DNA of 34,176 bases from Enterobacterales bacterium. GTDB taxonomy: Bacteria > Pseudomonadota > Gammaproteobacteria > Enterobacterales > Enterobacteriaceae. Every line of letters begins with the position of its first letter. Within the stretch, counting starts at the first letter, position 1. Position numbers and translations under genes: made by a program. The notes under the pieces are model-generated. The model saw only the letters and a program-made list of their open reading frames with translations. It made no database searches and had not been told where the DNA came from. The stretch covers positions 1-34,176 of the forward strand of contig JAATFO010000137.1 of assembly GCA_015655145.1 (NCBI GenBank). The letters are read 5' to 3'. Of the stretch, positions 1 to 7,527 are shown in pieces.

Positions 1-163
1 CCTCCCTGCCTACTAAAAAGTGATGTAGGAATCATTTCCGGAATGTGTTTTGTGGTTGAATATTGAGCGTTTTGGGGTGATTTTGATCGCTTAAAAGTGT
101 TTTTGCACAGTTATAACAATGCTGAACTGTACAAAAAACAGCTAAGGGACACACCCCAGGCGG

Positions 164-517
164 CTACTCACCATCGATCCCGAGACGTTGCAGTAATCCC
201 CGGACGCCTTCACGCACCAGCAACGCCGCCAGCTTCTCCCGCTCTTTCTGTGTCATTTGCTGCACCGAGGTAATTAATAAGGTGCTCAGCGGATTTTGAT
301 TTACCCGGTAAGTGGCTGTGGGTTCGGCGGCATGGTGTGTTGCATTCAGAAACGTTTTCACCCGTTCATCAATATGAATAAGACGCGCCTTACCACCCTG
401 AACACCGTGTTTAGGGATTGTCGTCCAGCGTTCGCGTTTTATCCATTTATTGATGGTTTGTCGGCTGTAACCGGTGGCTCGGGCAAGTTCTTCTGGTGTT
501 AACCATTCCTGTTTCAC
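164..517 (-). CDS. yfeC: YfeC-type small DNA-binding protein (DUF1323 family)
   Basis: A 117-residue protein whose first half is a MerR/excisionase-like helix-turn-helix. The segment TPEELARATGYSRQTINKW (about residues 7-25) is the recognition part, followed by a basic stretch and a GKARLIHID segment typical of E. coli YfeC. The role of the family is not well established; DNA binding is inferred from the fold. The start is a GTG at 517, chosen because AGGGA lies about 7 bases upstream on the coding strand and the helix-turn-helix begins immediately afterwards. In E. coli yfeC is also close to the alaX/alaW tRNA genes, which supports the identification. The C-terminal half, with STLLITSVQQMTQKEREKLAALL, is probably a helical dimerisation segment (inference). 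Confidence 0.85.
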   Translation of the reverse strand: MKQEWLTPEELARATGYSRQTINKWIKRERWTTIPKHGVQGGKARLIHIDERVKTFLNATHHAAEPTATYRVNQNPLSTLLITSVQQMTQKEREKLAALLVREGVRGLLQRLGIDGE

Positions 518-606
518 GTTTCTGTCCCTGTAACGAATGGATTAGGAGGACATCTTACAATATTTCGTGACAGGAAAAACTAACAGGATTGATTAATCCG
601 GGCGGG

Positions 607-635
607 AAAAACCCCTTTGCCGGAGGGTAAAGGGG
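607..635 (-). terminator. Rho-independent terminator of the formate/nitrite channel gene
   Basis: Read on the minus strand, a 10-bp stem (bases 612-621 with 626-635, one G-T wobble) with a 4-base loop is followed directly by five T (complement of 607-611). It lies 17 bases after the stop codon of the channel gene. This is a textbook intrinsic terminator. Confidence 0.85.
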
Positions 636-651
636 CGATGTAAAAAGAAAA

Positions 652-1440
652 TCAGCGAGCGGCGGTGGCCTGTTCTGTTACTGGACGGTAGGCGAGGTAG
701 TAGACCAGGCCGACAAACACCGCGCCTCCTACCGCATTACCGAGAAACACAGCGAAAAAGTTAGGAACATAGTCAGCCCAGGTGGCCTGGCCGGCAAAAA
801 TGGCAGCGGGAATAATAAACATATTGGCCACTACGTGTTGGAAGCCGATGGCCACAAATGCCATAACCGGGAACCAGATACCAAAGATTTTGCCGGGCAC
901 ATCTTTACTGGCAAATGCGAGCCACACCGCAAGGCAAACCAGCCAGTTACATCCGATACCGGAAATAAACGCATGCAGGAAATCCGCGTGGATTTTCGCA
1001 TTGACCATCGCCATGGTTTTTTTCAGATAATCCCCTTCGGTCATGCCCAGCATATGGCCAAAGAACCAGGCCACAGCAATACTGCCGAGAAAATTAGCGA
1101 TAGTGACCCAAAACCAATTGCGTAACACGCTAACGCCACTGATCTGACGCGCAAACCAGGCAATCGGCAAGGTCATCATGTTGCCTGTTAATAATTCGCC
1201 TCCGGCAAGGATGGTCAGGATCAAACCAACCGGGAACACCGAAGCACCAAGAAAAGTGCCGAATGATCCCCAGTCAGCCGGTAGCTGGTTAATCACGTGT
1301 AGATCAAGCAGAAAGCCGATAGCGATAAACGCACCCGCCATAAAACCGAGAATAATCAAATAGGAAGTAGACGCACGACTTTTGGTCACGCCCGCCTGAA
1401 TAGCAATAGCTGCGATTTCTTTAGGTGAATATAAAGACAT
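652..1440 (-). CDS. Formate/nitrite transporter (FNT) family channel
   Basis: A 262-residue polytopic inner-membrane protein of the FocA/NirC family, pentameric channels for formate, nitrite or hydrosulfide. Six hydrophobic segments can be read. Family landmarks include GGELLTGNM (about residues 84-92), CNWLVCLAVW (the NirC/FocA hallmark after TM4) and GNAVGGAVFVG in the last membrane segment. The start MSLYSPKEIAAIA at 1440 was chosen because the longer open frame to 1779 adds an N-terminus unlike the family. The gene stands alone, between a strong terminator and the tRNA-Ala promoter region. The substrate cannot be decided from sequence: CNWLVCLA is NirC-like, but the protein is not an obvious NirC orthologue and no nir genes are adjacent. 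Hydrosulfide is possible given the sulfur genes next door, but that is speculation. Confidence 0.85.
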   Translation of the reverse strand: MSLYSPKEIAAIAIQAGVTKSRASTSYLIILGFMAGAFIAIGFLLDLHVINQLPADWGSFGTFLGASVFPVGLILTILAGGELLTGNMMTLPIAWFARQISGVSVLRNWFWVTIANFLGSIAVAWFFGHMLGMTEGDYLKKTMAMVNAKIHADFLHAFISGIGCNWLVCLAVWLAFASKDVPGKIFGIWFPVMAFVAIGFQHVVANMFIIPAAIFAGQATWADYVPNFFAVFLGNAVGGAVFVGLVYYLAYRPVTEQATAAR

Positions 1441-1800
1441 AATGACTCTGGTGTTAAGTTGATGATAAGACAGGCCGGGACCCGACACCTTGTCGGTCGG
1501 AAAGCGGCACGAGCAAGGAAAAGAGATAGCGGCTAATGAGTGAGTGCGCGCAGTTTTGCACGAAAAATTAACAGGGACAAGGCGCTGAATTAGCGTTAAA
1601 TTAACATAATTATAACAATATGGCGGTCGATAGTAAGGGATTCGGTGGTAAATTTTATCTATTGCATGATTAGCGAGATCTATCGCAGGAAAAGCTGTTT
1701 TAGTACGACTATTATTCTGGTGATGATTCGTGCTATTTTTTTTCCGTTCATCTGTATTGACGGCTTTTTCAGCGATCAACCACAGAAACTGAATTTGCCG
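1441..1800. other. Gene-free spacer between FNT gene and tRNA-Ala promoter
   Basis: No convincing gene is seen. The stretch holds the 5' region of the leftward FNT gene and is AT-rich in its right half. A short perfect hairpin (1482-1487 with 1491-1496, CCGACA/TGTCGG) lies about 45 bases upstream of the FNT start. An open frame runs across the tRNA genes (1645-1929) but has no coding features. Confidence 0.6.
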
Positions 1801-1829
1801 TTGACACCCTTAAGGGTGTTTCATATTAT
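1801..1829 (+). promoter_or_regulatory. Strong sigma-70 promoter of the tRNA-Ala pair, with palindromic spacer
   Basis: A perfect -35 box TTGACA (1801-1806) is separated by exactly 17 bases from a near-perfect -10 box TATTAT (1824-1829). A GC-rich stretch CCGTCCGTCGG follows the -10 box, fitting the discriminator of stringently controlled stable-RNA promoters. The spacer and the end of the -35 box form a perfect 16-base palindrome, ACACCCTTAAGGGTGT (1804-1819), which is not a standard part of such promoters. Confidence 0.85.
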
Positions 1830-1861
1830 GCCGTCCGTCGGTATGACAGGGTTTTCGTTAT

Positions 1862-1937
<76 letters not shown>

Positions 1938-1980
1938 AATTCTGGTCAGAATTTGTCAACGGAAACCACTTTTTTGTTAT

Positions 1981-2056
<76 letters not shown>

Positions 2057-2095
2057 ATCTTCGTTGTTTCAAACCAATAAGCTGTGCTGACAGTG

Positions 2096-2115
2096 GGGCG
2101 GCATGATATCCGCCC
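2096..2115. terminator. Hairpin between convergent tRNA-Ala and rhodanese transcripts
   Basis: GGGCGG (2096-2101) and CCGCCC (2110-2115) form a 6-bp GC stem with an 8-base loop, lying between the tRNA operon and the stop codon of the oppositely oriented rhodanese gene. No T-run follows on either strand, so a bidirectional terminator role is only plausible. Confidence 0.4.
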
Positions 2116-2122
2116 GCTATGA

Positions 2123-3730
2123 TCAGACAGTTTTCTGCGCCAGTACGCTAAAACCATGAGTGCCATCACGTTCCAACTGAGCAATCAGGCCATATTCCCA
2201 CTCCAGATAGGCCTGCATGGTTGCCGGGGGGACATCGACACCTTCGTACGGGCGGCGATAACGGTCATTGCGCACTTGAAGTAGCGCTGTTTCTCCTTGT
2301 TCCAGCGGTAACCCAGCCGCCTTCCATGCGTTATTGCCGCCGTTCAACACCATGACGGGTTTGTCAGTCAGCTCCGACAACTCCGCTACCGCGTAGCGCG
2401 CCAACATGCTGCTGCCACAGGTGACAACATAGCGATCTGCTTCAGGAACCGCTTTTTTACCTTGCTGCGACAGCAATGAGCGCTGTAGCCAGGCGGCGGC
2501 AGGAATATGGCCGTTAACGTAGTTGGCGCTGGTGGTAAAATCCAGGACCTGGGTGCCATCTTCAGTCAGCCATTCAGCCAGTAGCGCCGGTTCAACTTCT
2601 TGCTGCACGGGCAGTGCGGGGATTATCGGTGTCCAGCCGCCTTTCTCGGTGAAATCAGACTGACTGACACCCTCCAGTACCGATACATCCCAGCCCATTT
2701 GCGCCAGCCACGAGGCGCTCATATTCGCGCGTACGCCGTTATCGTCAATCAGCGCCACCCGGGCTCCCCGAACGCTGGCATAGTGATCGGTTTCCTGCAC
2801 CAACTGGCCACCGGCAACGTGGCGGGAAGCCGGCAGATGTCCTGTGGCGTATTCTTCGGCATCACGGACATCGAAAAGGTAGACGGTGTGTTGATTCTGC
2901 TGCTGCCAGTTTTTCAGTTGAGACAATGACGTTCGTTTTACACCGGCGAGATCAGCTATCTGGCGCGCGCTGCGCATCGCCTGCTGTAATGCGCTATCGC
3001 TCACTTGCGCATAGCGACGAGCCTGCCCGTGTTCCAGTTGCAGGCCTGCCAGTGTCCAGCCAATGGTCCCATTGCGCAGCGCATACACCGGATTGCGGAT
3101 CCCGGCGTTGACCAGCGACTGCGTGCCAATAATACTGCGAGTGCGCCCTGCGCAGTTAACGATAACCGTGGTTTGCGGTGAAGGGGCGAGGTCGCCAACA
3201 CGCAGCACCAGTTCGGCTCCAGGTACGCTGATGCCCCCCGGGATGCTCATGGTCTGATATTCGTCAAAGCGACGACTGTCGAGGACCACCACCGGCTTGC
3301 CGCTATGTAGCAGGGTATTAACGTCTTCAGCGGCCAGTGAAGGCGTGTGATTACGGCTTTCGACCAGCTCACCAAAAGCTTTGCTCGGCGAATTTACATC
3401 AATAAACAGTTCGCCGCCTGATTCACGCCAGCCCTGAAGTCCCTTTTCCAGCAATGCGACATCAGTAAAGCCCAGCTTGCGCAGACGCTGTGCCGCCACC
3501 TGGGCCAATCCTTCACCGTTATCGTAAACAGTGAGCGGGATTGCGAAACGGGGAAGACGATTCAGCACCTCGATTTCCAGTTTCGACAGGGGAATATTGA
3601 CGGCAAAGAGCGGATGCCCCGCGGCATATTGCGCCTCTTCACGTACATCGATCAGGGCGACTTCATCGTGTTGCAATAAGGCATGGCGGATGTCGTGGCG
3701 GCTACGGGTATCGAACGGTGTGTTAGTCAT
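2123..3730 (-). CDS. Four-domain rhodanese (sulfurtransferase-like) protein
   Basis: A 535-residue cytoplasmic protein built of four rhodanese-like domains. Each has a VALIDVREEAQYAAGHP-type entry segment (residues about 25-40, 148-160, 285-300 and 394-411). The active-site loops differ. Domain 2 has a cysteine (CAGRTRS, Cys193) and domain 4 has a cysteine (CGSSMLAR, Cys438). Domains 1 and 3 have DNGEGLA and DNGVRAN, with no cysteine, and should be catalytically dead. Such proteins move sulfane sulfur between thiols or to cyanide or sulfite. The gene is last in an operon with a thiol dioxygenase, a sulfonate-type binding protein and an SsuD-like oxygenase. Its start overlaps the dioxygenase stop by 8 bases, which suggests translational coupling. 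The true start MTNTPFD at 3730 was preferred over the open frame to 3841. Processing persulfide or thiosulfate released from an organosulfur substrate is the likely role (inference). Confidence 0.85.
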   Translation of the reverse strand: MTNTPFDTRSRHDIRHALLQHDEVALIDVREEAQYAAGHPLFAVNIPLSKLEIEVLNRLPRFAIPLTVYDNGEGLAQVAAQRLRKLGFTDVALLEKGLQGWRESGGELFIDVNSPSKAFGELVESRNHTPSLAAEDVNTLLHSGKPVVVLDSRRFDEYQTMSIPGGISVPGAELVLRVGDLAPSPQTTVIVNCAGRTRSIIGTQSLVNAGIRNPVYALRNGTIGWTLAGLQLEHGQARRYAQVSDSALQQAMRSARQIADLAGVKRTSLSQLKNWQQQNQHTVYLFDVRDAEEYATGHLPASRHVAGGQLVQETDHYASVRGARVALIDDNGVRANMSASWLAQMGWDVSVLEGVSQSDFTEKGGWTPIIPALPVQQEVEPALLAEWLTEDGTQVLDFTTSANYVNGHIPAAAWLQRSLLSQQGKKAVPEADRYVVTCGSSMLARYAVAELSELTDKPVMVLNGGNNAWKAAGLPLEQGETALLQVRNDRYRRPYEGVDVPPATMQAYLEWEYGLIAQLERDGTHGFSVLAQKTV

Positions 3731-4313
3731 GAGAGAGATCCCAGATATTGGGTAAAAACGCGTTGTTATAACCAGAGATGAACGGCTTTTCACTGCCGTC
3801 CGCCAGATAGACGGCCCGCTGTACTGCGCCAATATTAGCACCGTAAACGTGAATGCTTATTGAGGTGCGATCGCTGAACGCATTGCTAACGCGATGAATA
3901 TCTCCCACCTGCGGCGAAACGACTTCGACCTGGCCGGGCTCAAGACGAATCGGTTCGCCTTGTGGGTGCAACCCCTGATCATCGCGGCGATAGTTTTGCG
4001 ATAACTCAGCACCGCGCAGCATGCCGATAAGTCCCCAAACCCGATGGTCATGCACCGGCGTCGTTTGCCCGGGTCCCCAGACAAAACTGACCACCGAAAA
4101 ACGCTGTTGCGCATCGGCATGCAGAAGATATTGCTGATAGCGTGCCGGATCAGGCTGAGCCAAGGTAGCATCAAGCCAGTCGTCATGGCTAATCAGATCA
4201 CCAAGAAGCTGGCTGCCGTGCTGCAGTATCTCCGCTTCATCAGGATGCTGATCCAACAAGTTGGCCAGTGCGCCGACAAAATCGCGCAGTCTGTGGTGGT
4301 GTAACGTGCTCAT
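3723..4313 (-). CDS. Cysteine dioxygenase-family thiol dioxygenase, Gln-type (3-mercaptopropionate dioxygenase-like)
   Basis: A 196-residue cupin that oxidises a thiol to a sulfinate with non-haem iron. The iron ligands are readable: PVHDH gives His88 and His90, and GDIH gives His140. The catalytic Ser-His-Tyr triad is SISIHVY (Ser153, His155, Tyr157). The residue that in mammalian cysteine dioxygenase is the carboxylate-binding arginine of RYTRNL is here Gln in RYQQYL (about Gln61). The cysteine of the Cys-Tyr crosslink is missing. Both features are typical of bacterial Gln-type enzymes acting on 3-mercaptopropionate. The upstream binding-protein gene overlaps its start by one base (TAATG) and the rhodanese gene overlaps its end. 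The exact thiol substrate is not determinable, and the neighbouring monooxygenase may supply it. Confidence 0.88.
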   Translation of the reverse strand: MSTLHHHRLRDFVGALANLLDQHPDEAEILQHGSQLLGDLISHDDWLDATLAQPDPARYQQYLLHADAQQRFSVVSFVWGPGQTTPVHDHRVWGLIGMLRGAELSQNYRRDDQGLHPQGEPIRLEPGQVEVVSPQVGDIHRVSNAFSDRTSISIHVYGANIGAVQRAVYLADGSEKPFISGYNNAFLPNIWDLSHD

Positions 4314-5284
4314 TATCGCGCTCCCTGGCTGGCGGCTACCTTGTTCGCTTCGGCGGACAGGCGGTAATCGAATGCCTTATGTACGTCAATACTCTTTGGC
4401 AGTACATGGTATTTAAAGAAAAAATCGGCTGATTGCTGGAGTGTATCCGCCACCTGCGGGTTGAAGTCCGCCGGATGGATGTCCGCACTGGCAATCCAGC
4501 GGATAGTAATGGTTGTTGGCATGCCCAGGGAGGTTGAAAGGGCCTGAGCAAACGCTTGCGGGTGCTGCTTTGCCCAGATTTGCGCTTTTGCCAGTCGGGC
4601 CAGTAAATCGGCAATCGCGTCCCGTTTTGCCGGATCTTTTAAGGCCTCATCGCGCGCCAGCGCATAGGAATAGCCGGAAAGAATCCCGTTACCGCCGCCC
4701 TGCGGCACCAGCACATCCTGGTCGACCACGATGGCCGATGAAACATAAGGTTCCCAGGTAGCCCAGGCATCGACAGAATGGCTGGCCAGTGCGGCTCTGC
4801 CATCAACCGGGCCAAGAAAGCGCAATGTGACATCGGTGGGTTTCAGTCCCGCACGTTCAAGCAGGCCCAGCAACAAATAATGGCCCCAGCCACCGCGGTT
4901 AACCGCAATTTGTTTGCCTTTCAGGTCCTTCAGGCTGTGAATGGCGGTATCGGGGCGGGTCAGCAGCGCGATGCTGTCCGGGTTATTGCGCCAGGCGCCC
5001 ACCGCTTTAACCGGGGCGCCAGCCGCGTAGACAAACAGAAAGGGTAAATCGCCGGTGAAGCCGACATCCAACGCGCCAGCATTCAGCGCTTCTTGTACCG
5101 GGGCGCCGGAGTCAAAAGAGGTCAGTTTTAAATCATAGGGCAGGTTATTCAACTGGCCGGATTCACGCAGTGAAATAAAACGGTCGCCCTTGACGTCACC
5201 GAGGCGTAACGCCACTTTGTCGGCCGCGTTGGCAAACAAGGTTATCGCTGAGAGTAATAGTGCAAACAAGAATGGAAAACGCAT
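4313..5284 (-). CDS. SsuA-like periplasmic binding protein for sulfonates (ABC type)
   Basis: A 323-residue exported protein. The signal peptide is the first 20 residues (MRFPFLFALLLSAITLFANA, cleavage before ADK). The mature part is an NMT1/SsuA-like two-lobe binding protein, with VGFTGDLPFLFVYAAG, DLKGKQIAVNRGGWGHYLLL and the AWATWEPYVSS hinge segment, all typical of aliphatic sulfonate/nitrate/taurine-type receptors. The stop of the upstream monooxygenase and this start share one base (TGATG), so the two are translationally coupled. No ATPase or permease gene follows. The partner transporter must be elsewhere, or the protein shares a permease with the paralogue at 7528-8448. Confidence 0.88.
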   Translation of the reverse strand: MRFPFLFALLLSAITLFANAADKVALRLGDVKGDRFISLRESGQLNNLPYDLKLTSFDSGAPVQEALNAGALDVGFTGDLPFLFVYAAGAPVKAVGAWRNNPDSIALLTRPDTAIHSLKDLKGKQIAVNRGGWGHYLLLGLLERAGLKPTDVTLRFLGPVDGRAALASHSVDAWATWEPYVSSAIVVDQDVLVPQGGGNGILSGYSYALARDEALKDPAKRDAIADLLARLAKAQIWAKQHPQAFAQALSTSLGMPTTITIRWIASADIHPADFNPQVADTLQQSADFFFKYHVLPKSIDVHKAFDYRLSAEANKVAASQGAR

Positions 5285-6366
5285 CAGGCTCTCCTTGCAG
5301 GGTTGCGAGCGGCGACTTTTTCACGGGTGAGCGGGATCAGCGCTTTACCGTATTCACGTGCATCGTTTAACGGATCAAAACCACGGATAAGCACGCTTTC
5401 GATACCGAGATCGTAGTAGTTCAGCAGCGCATCGGATACCTGGTCCGGCGTACCGACCAGCGAGGTAGAGTTATACCCTCCGCTTACCAATTTGGCGATG
5501 CCGGTCCACAGGTTTTTATCCAGCCGATCCCCCTCATTGGCTGCGGCAAGCAAACGTTGTGCGCCCACACTTTGTGGTTTGAGCAAACCGAAGTCATGAC
5601 CGGATTCAAGCAGTTTTTTGCGCGCGGTTTCCCGAATAAACTCAGCTTTTTCCCAGGCTTCTTTCTCTGTCGCGGCAACGATCGGACGAAAGGAGATGTT
5701 GAAGCCAATCTGGCGACCGTATTTTGCCGCTGCCGCACGGACAGCCCGGACGGTTTCGGCGGCGCCAGCCAGCGGCTCACCCCACAGGGCGAACACATCT
5801 GCATGGCGGGCGGCTACCTGAATGGCTTCCGCTGACGAGCCGCCGAAGTACACCGGGAGTGTTGTCTGTAGGGGTTTTATCGCCGAGAAGGCCTGCTCAG
5901 TTTGGTAATATTCGCCCTGATGATCGTAAGGCTGTTCCGAGGTCAGGCTCTGTTTCAACACGCTGAGAAAATCATCGGTGCGTTTGTAACGTTCTGTTTT
6001 ATTGAGAAAGTCACCATCACGACGCTGTTCGGCGTCATTGCCGCCACTGATGATATGAACCGCCAGCCGGCCATCAGTCAGTTGGTCAAGGGTGGCGAGT
6101 TTACGTGCAGCCAACGTTGGGGAGACAAAGCCGGGACGATGCGCCAACAGAAACGTCAATCTGGACGTGCTGGCCGCGGCGTGCGCGGTTACCAGAAAAC
6201 CGTCTGGTTGATCGGACCAATAGCCAACCAGTACGCGATCGAAGCCCGCTTCTTCGTGGGCGCGGGCAAAATCAGCAATGTAGGTTTTATTGAACAGTGG
6301 CCCGCTGGCGGGGATCGTCTCGGAGGCCAGGCGGTGGCCAATCATACCGAGAAACTGAATACTCAT
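5284..6366 (-). CDS. SsuD-like FMNH2-dependent alkanesulfonate monooxygenase
   Basis: A 360-residue bacterial luciferase-fold enzyme, close in length to E. coli SsuD (about 380). Family stretches are readable throughout: FNKTYIADFARAHEEAGFD, LTDGRLAVHIISGGND (phosphate-binding region), RYKRTDDFLSVLK and LVGTPDQVSDALLNYYDLG. Such enzymes use reduced FMN and oxygen to cleave the C-S bond of sulfonates, giving an aldehyde and sulfite, and need a separate flavin reductase, which is not in this window. It is the first gene of the four-gene leftward operon, and its AGGAGAG ribosome-binding site lies inside a hairpin. A related sulfur substrate such as a sulfone is possible. Confidence 0.88.
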   Translation of the reverse strand: MSIQFLGMIGHRLASETIPASGPLFNKTYIADFARAHEEAGFDRVLVGYWSDQPDGFLVTAHAAASTSRLTFLLAHRPGFVSPTLAARKLATLDQLTDGRLAVHIISGGNDAEQRRDGDFLNKTERYKRTDDFLSVLKQSLTSEQPYDHQGEYYQTEQAFSAIKPLQTTLPVYFGGSSAEAIQVAARHADVFALWGEPLAGAAETVRAVRAAAAKYGRQIGFNISFRPIVAATEKEAWEKAEFIRETARKKLLESGHDFGLLKPQSVGAQRLLAAANEGDRLDKNLWTGIAKLVSGGYNSTSLVGTPDQVSDALLNYYDLGIESVLIRGFDPLNDAREYGKALIPLTREKVAARNPARRA

Positions 6367-6370
6367 GATG

Positions 6371-6413
6371 TTCTCTCCTGAGAGAAGGCCGGTGAACCGC
6401 CGGCGGAGAGAAG
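6371..6413 (-). promoter_or_regulatory. Structured leader masking the ribosome-binding site of the SsuD-like gene
   Basis: On the minus strand the ribosome-binding site AGGAGAG (complement of 6373-6379) is immediately preceded by its own complement, giving the palindrome TTCTCTC-AG-GAGAGAA. A second copy of the same anti-site, CTTCTCTCC (complement of 6405-6413), lies upstream. The two are separated by a GCCGG/CCGGC hairpin (6388-6392 with 6400-6404). The site could therefore pair with either copy, so initiation may be controlled by RNA folding. Confidence 0.5.
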
Positions 6414-6430
6414 ACCCTATGCCTGAATAT

Positions 6431-6451
6431 ATTATGTGTAAAATTCATAAT
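6431..6451. promoter_or_regulatory. Candidate LysR operator upstream of the leftward sulfur operon
   Basis: A perfect dyad, ATTATG-N9-CATAAT (arms 6431-6436 and 6446-6451), fits the LysR-type T-N11-A rule. It sits 65-85 bases upstream of the SsuD-like start. The core TATG-N9-CATA recurs exactly at 7434-7450 upstream of the rightward operon. Confidence 0.6.
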
Positions 6452-6472
6452 TGTGCGCAGCTAATATAAAAA

Positions 6473-7381
6473 TTAACTATTATAACCGTGTGAGACACCG
6501 TAGCTATGAGCCAGCGTATCGGCAAACAGGCCCACCGCCAACTGCTGGTTGCCCGGCAGGGAAGACTGAATCAGCCACAGCTCGCTGAGTGGGGAAAAGT
6601 CTTCCAGACGCACAACACGAATACGGGGGTGAAGTGCCGAATGGTCCACCAGTATCTGCGGCATAATTCCCAGTCCGCGTCCTTCCGCAATCAATGCCAG
6701 CTGTAAATCGGTACCCTGCACCTCCATATTTAATTGCAGTGGCAGGCCTTGTTCCGCCAGTGCGCGGCTGATCATGGCACGAAAACCACAACCGTCGGGA
6801 TTGAGTATCCATCCTTTGGCATAGCAGTCTGCCAGAGTGGCGGGCAGCGGCTTACCGTCATCGGCGGTCAGTATGCTGAGAGGAACAGGGCCGAGTGCTC
6901 TGGTGTACAGGTTTTCATTGAAAATTTTACTGGCCGGGGCCAACAGCAAAGCGGCATCCAGCGCGGCGTGATCCAGCGCGTTGAGCAACTGATTCCCCCA
7001 GTTGCTGGTCAGCCGGAGCTGCAGGTCAGGGTAGTGTTGTTGCATCATCGCCAGTGCAGGAAGCAGGGTGTCGTTCGAAAGACTGTGCGGCAGCCCGAAA
7101 CGTAATACGCCACGGGGCGGTGTATTGCTGGCAACCAGTTCAGTTAGCGTGTCGATCTCATTGGCAATGCGACGGCACTGTTGATAAACCTGCCAGCCGC
7201 GGGGGGTTGGTTTTAGTGGTTTGGTCTGCCTGTCCAGTAACTGTACGCCCAGCGCCTGTTCAAAATTCTGCACACGGCGTGTCACTGCGGGTTGGGTCAG
7301 ACCGAGCTTGCTGGCCGTCTCCTGGGTGGATTGGAGCTGTACCAGGGTGACAAAGGCGTTAAGGTCGTCGAGTTTCATCAT
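6473..7381 (-). CDS. LysR-family transcriptional regulator of the sulfur genes
   Basis: A 302-residue LysR-type regulator. The N-terminal winged helix-turn-helix is clear (LNAFVTLVQLQSTQETASKLGLTQPAVTRRVQNFEQALGVQL, written here only as landmarks QETASKLGLTQPAV). It is followed by a co-inducer domain with PRGVLRFGLPHSL and GRGLGIMPQILVDH. The start at 7381 (or the adjacent ATG at 7378) gives the usual family length, whereas the frame open to 7471 adds an unlikely tail. The gene lies between two operons for sulfur-compound use and is divergent from the one on its right. CysB/Cbl-type control of sulfonate genes is known in enterobacteria, but this protein is not an evident CysB or Cbl; it is probably a local regulator that senses the substrate or a product (inference). 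Confidence 0.88.
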   Translation of the reverse strand: MMKLDDLNAFVTLVQLQSTQETASKLGLTQPAVTRRVQNFEQALGVQLLDRQTKPLKPTPRGWQVYQQCRRIANEIDTLTELVASNTPPRGVLRFGLPHSLSNDTLLPALAMMQQHYPDLQLRLTSNWGNQLLNALDHAALDAALLLAPASKIFNENLYTRALGPVPLSILTADDGKPLPATLADCYAKGWILNPDGCGFRAMISRALAEQGLPLQLNMEVQGTDLQLALIAEGRGLGIMPQILVDHSALHPRIRVVRLEDFSPLSELWLIQSSLPGNQQLAVGLFADTLAHSYGVSHGYNS

Positions 7382-7432
7382 GAAATATCCACGGGCAAAG
7401 AGGTCCAGCATAAGCAGACGATCAGAAAACTT

Positions 7433-7474
7433 ATATGTTTTTTTTGCATATTTAATGTTGATTAAATGCATTTA
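7433..7474. promoter_or_regulatory. LysR-type operator region between regulator and rightward sulfur operon
   Basis: Three dyads are packed together: ATATG-N9-CATAT (7433-7437 with 7447-7451), TTAAT-GTTG-ATTAA (7452-7465) and the perfect 12-base palindrome TAAATGCATTTA (7463-7474). The first has the same TATG-N9-CATA core as the site at 6431-6451. The arrangement fits a recognition site plus activation half-sites for the divergently encoded LysR protein. Confidence 0.55.
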
Positions 7475-7527
7475 GCGAATAAAAAAGGTGATGGTAGTCT
7501 CAGGTTTTCCTCTTATTGAGACAGTTG

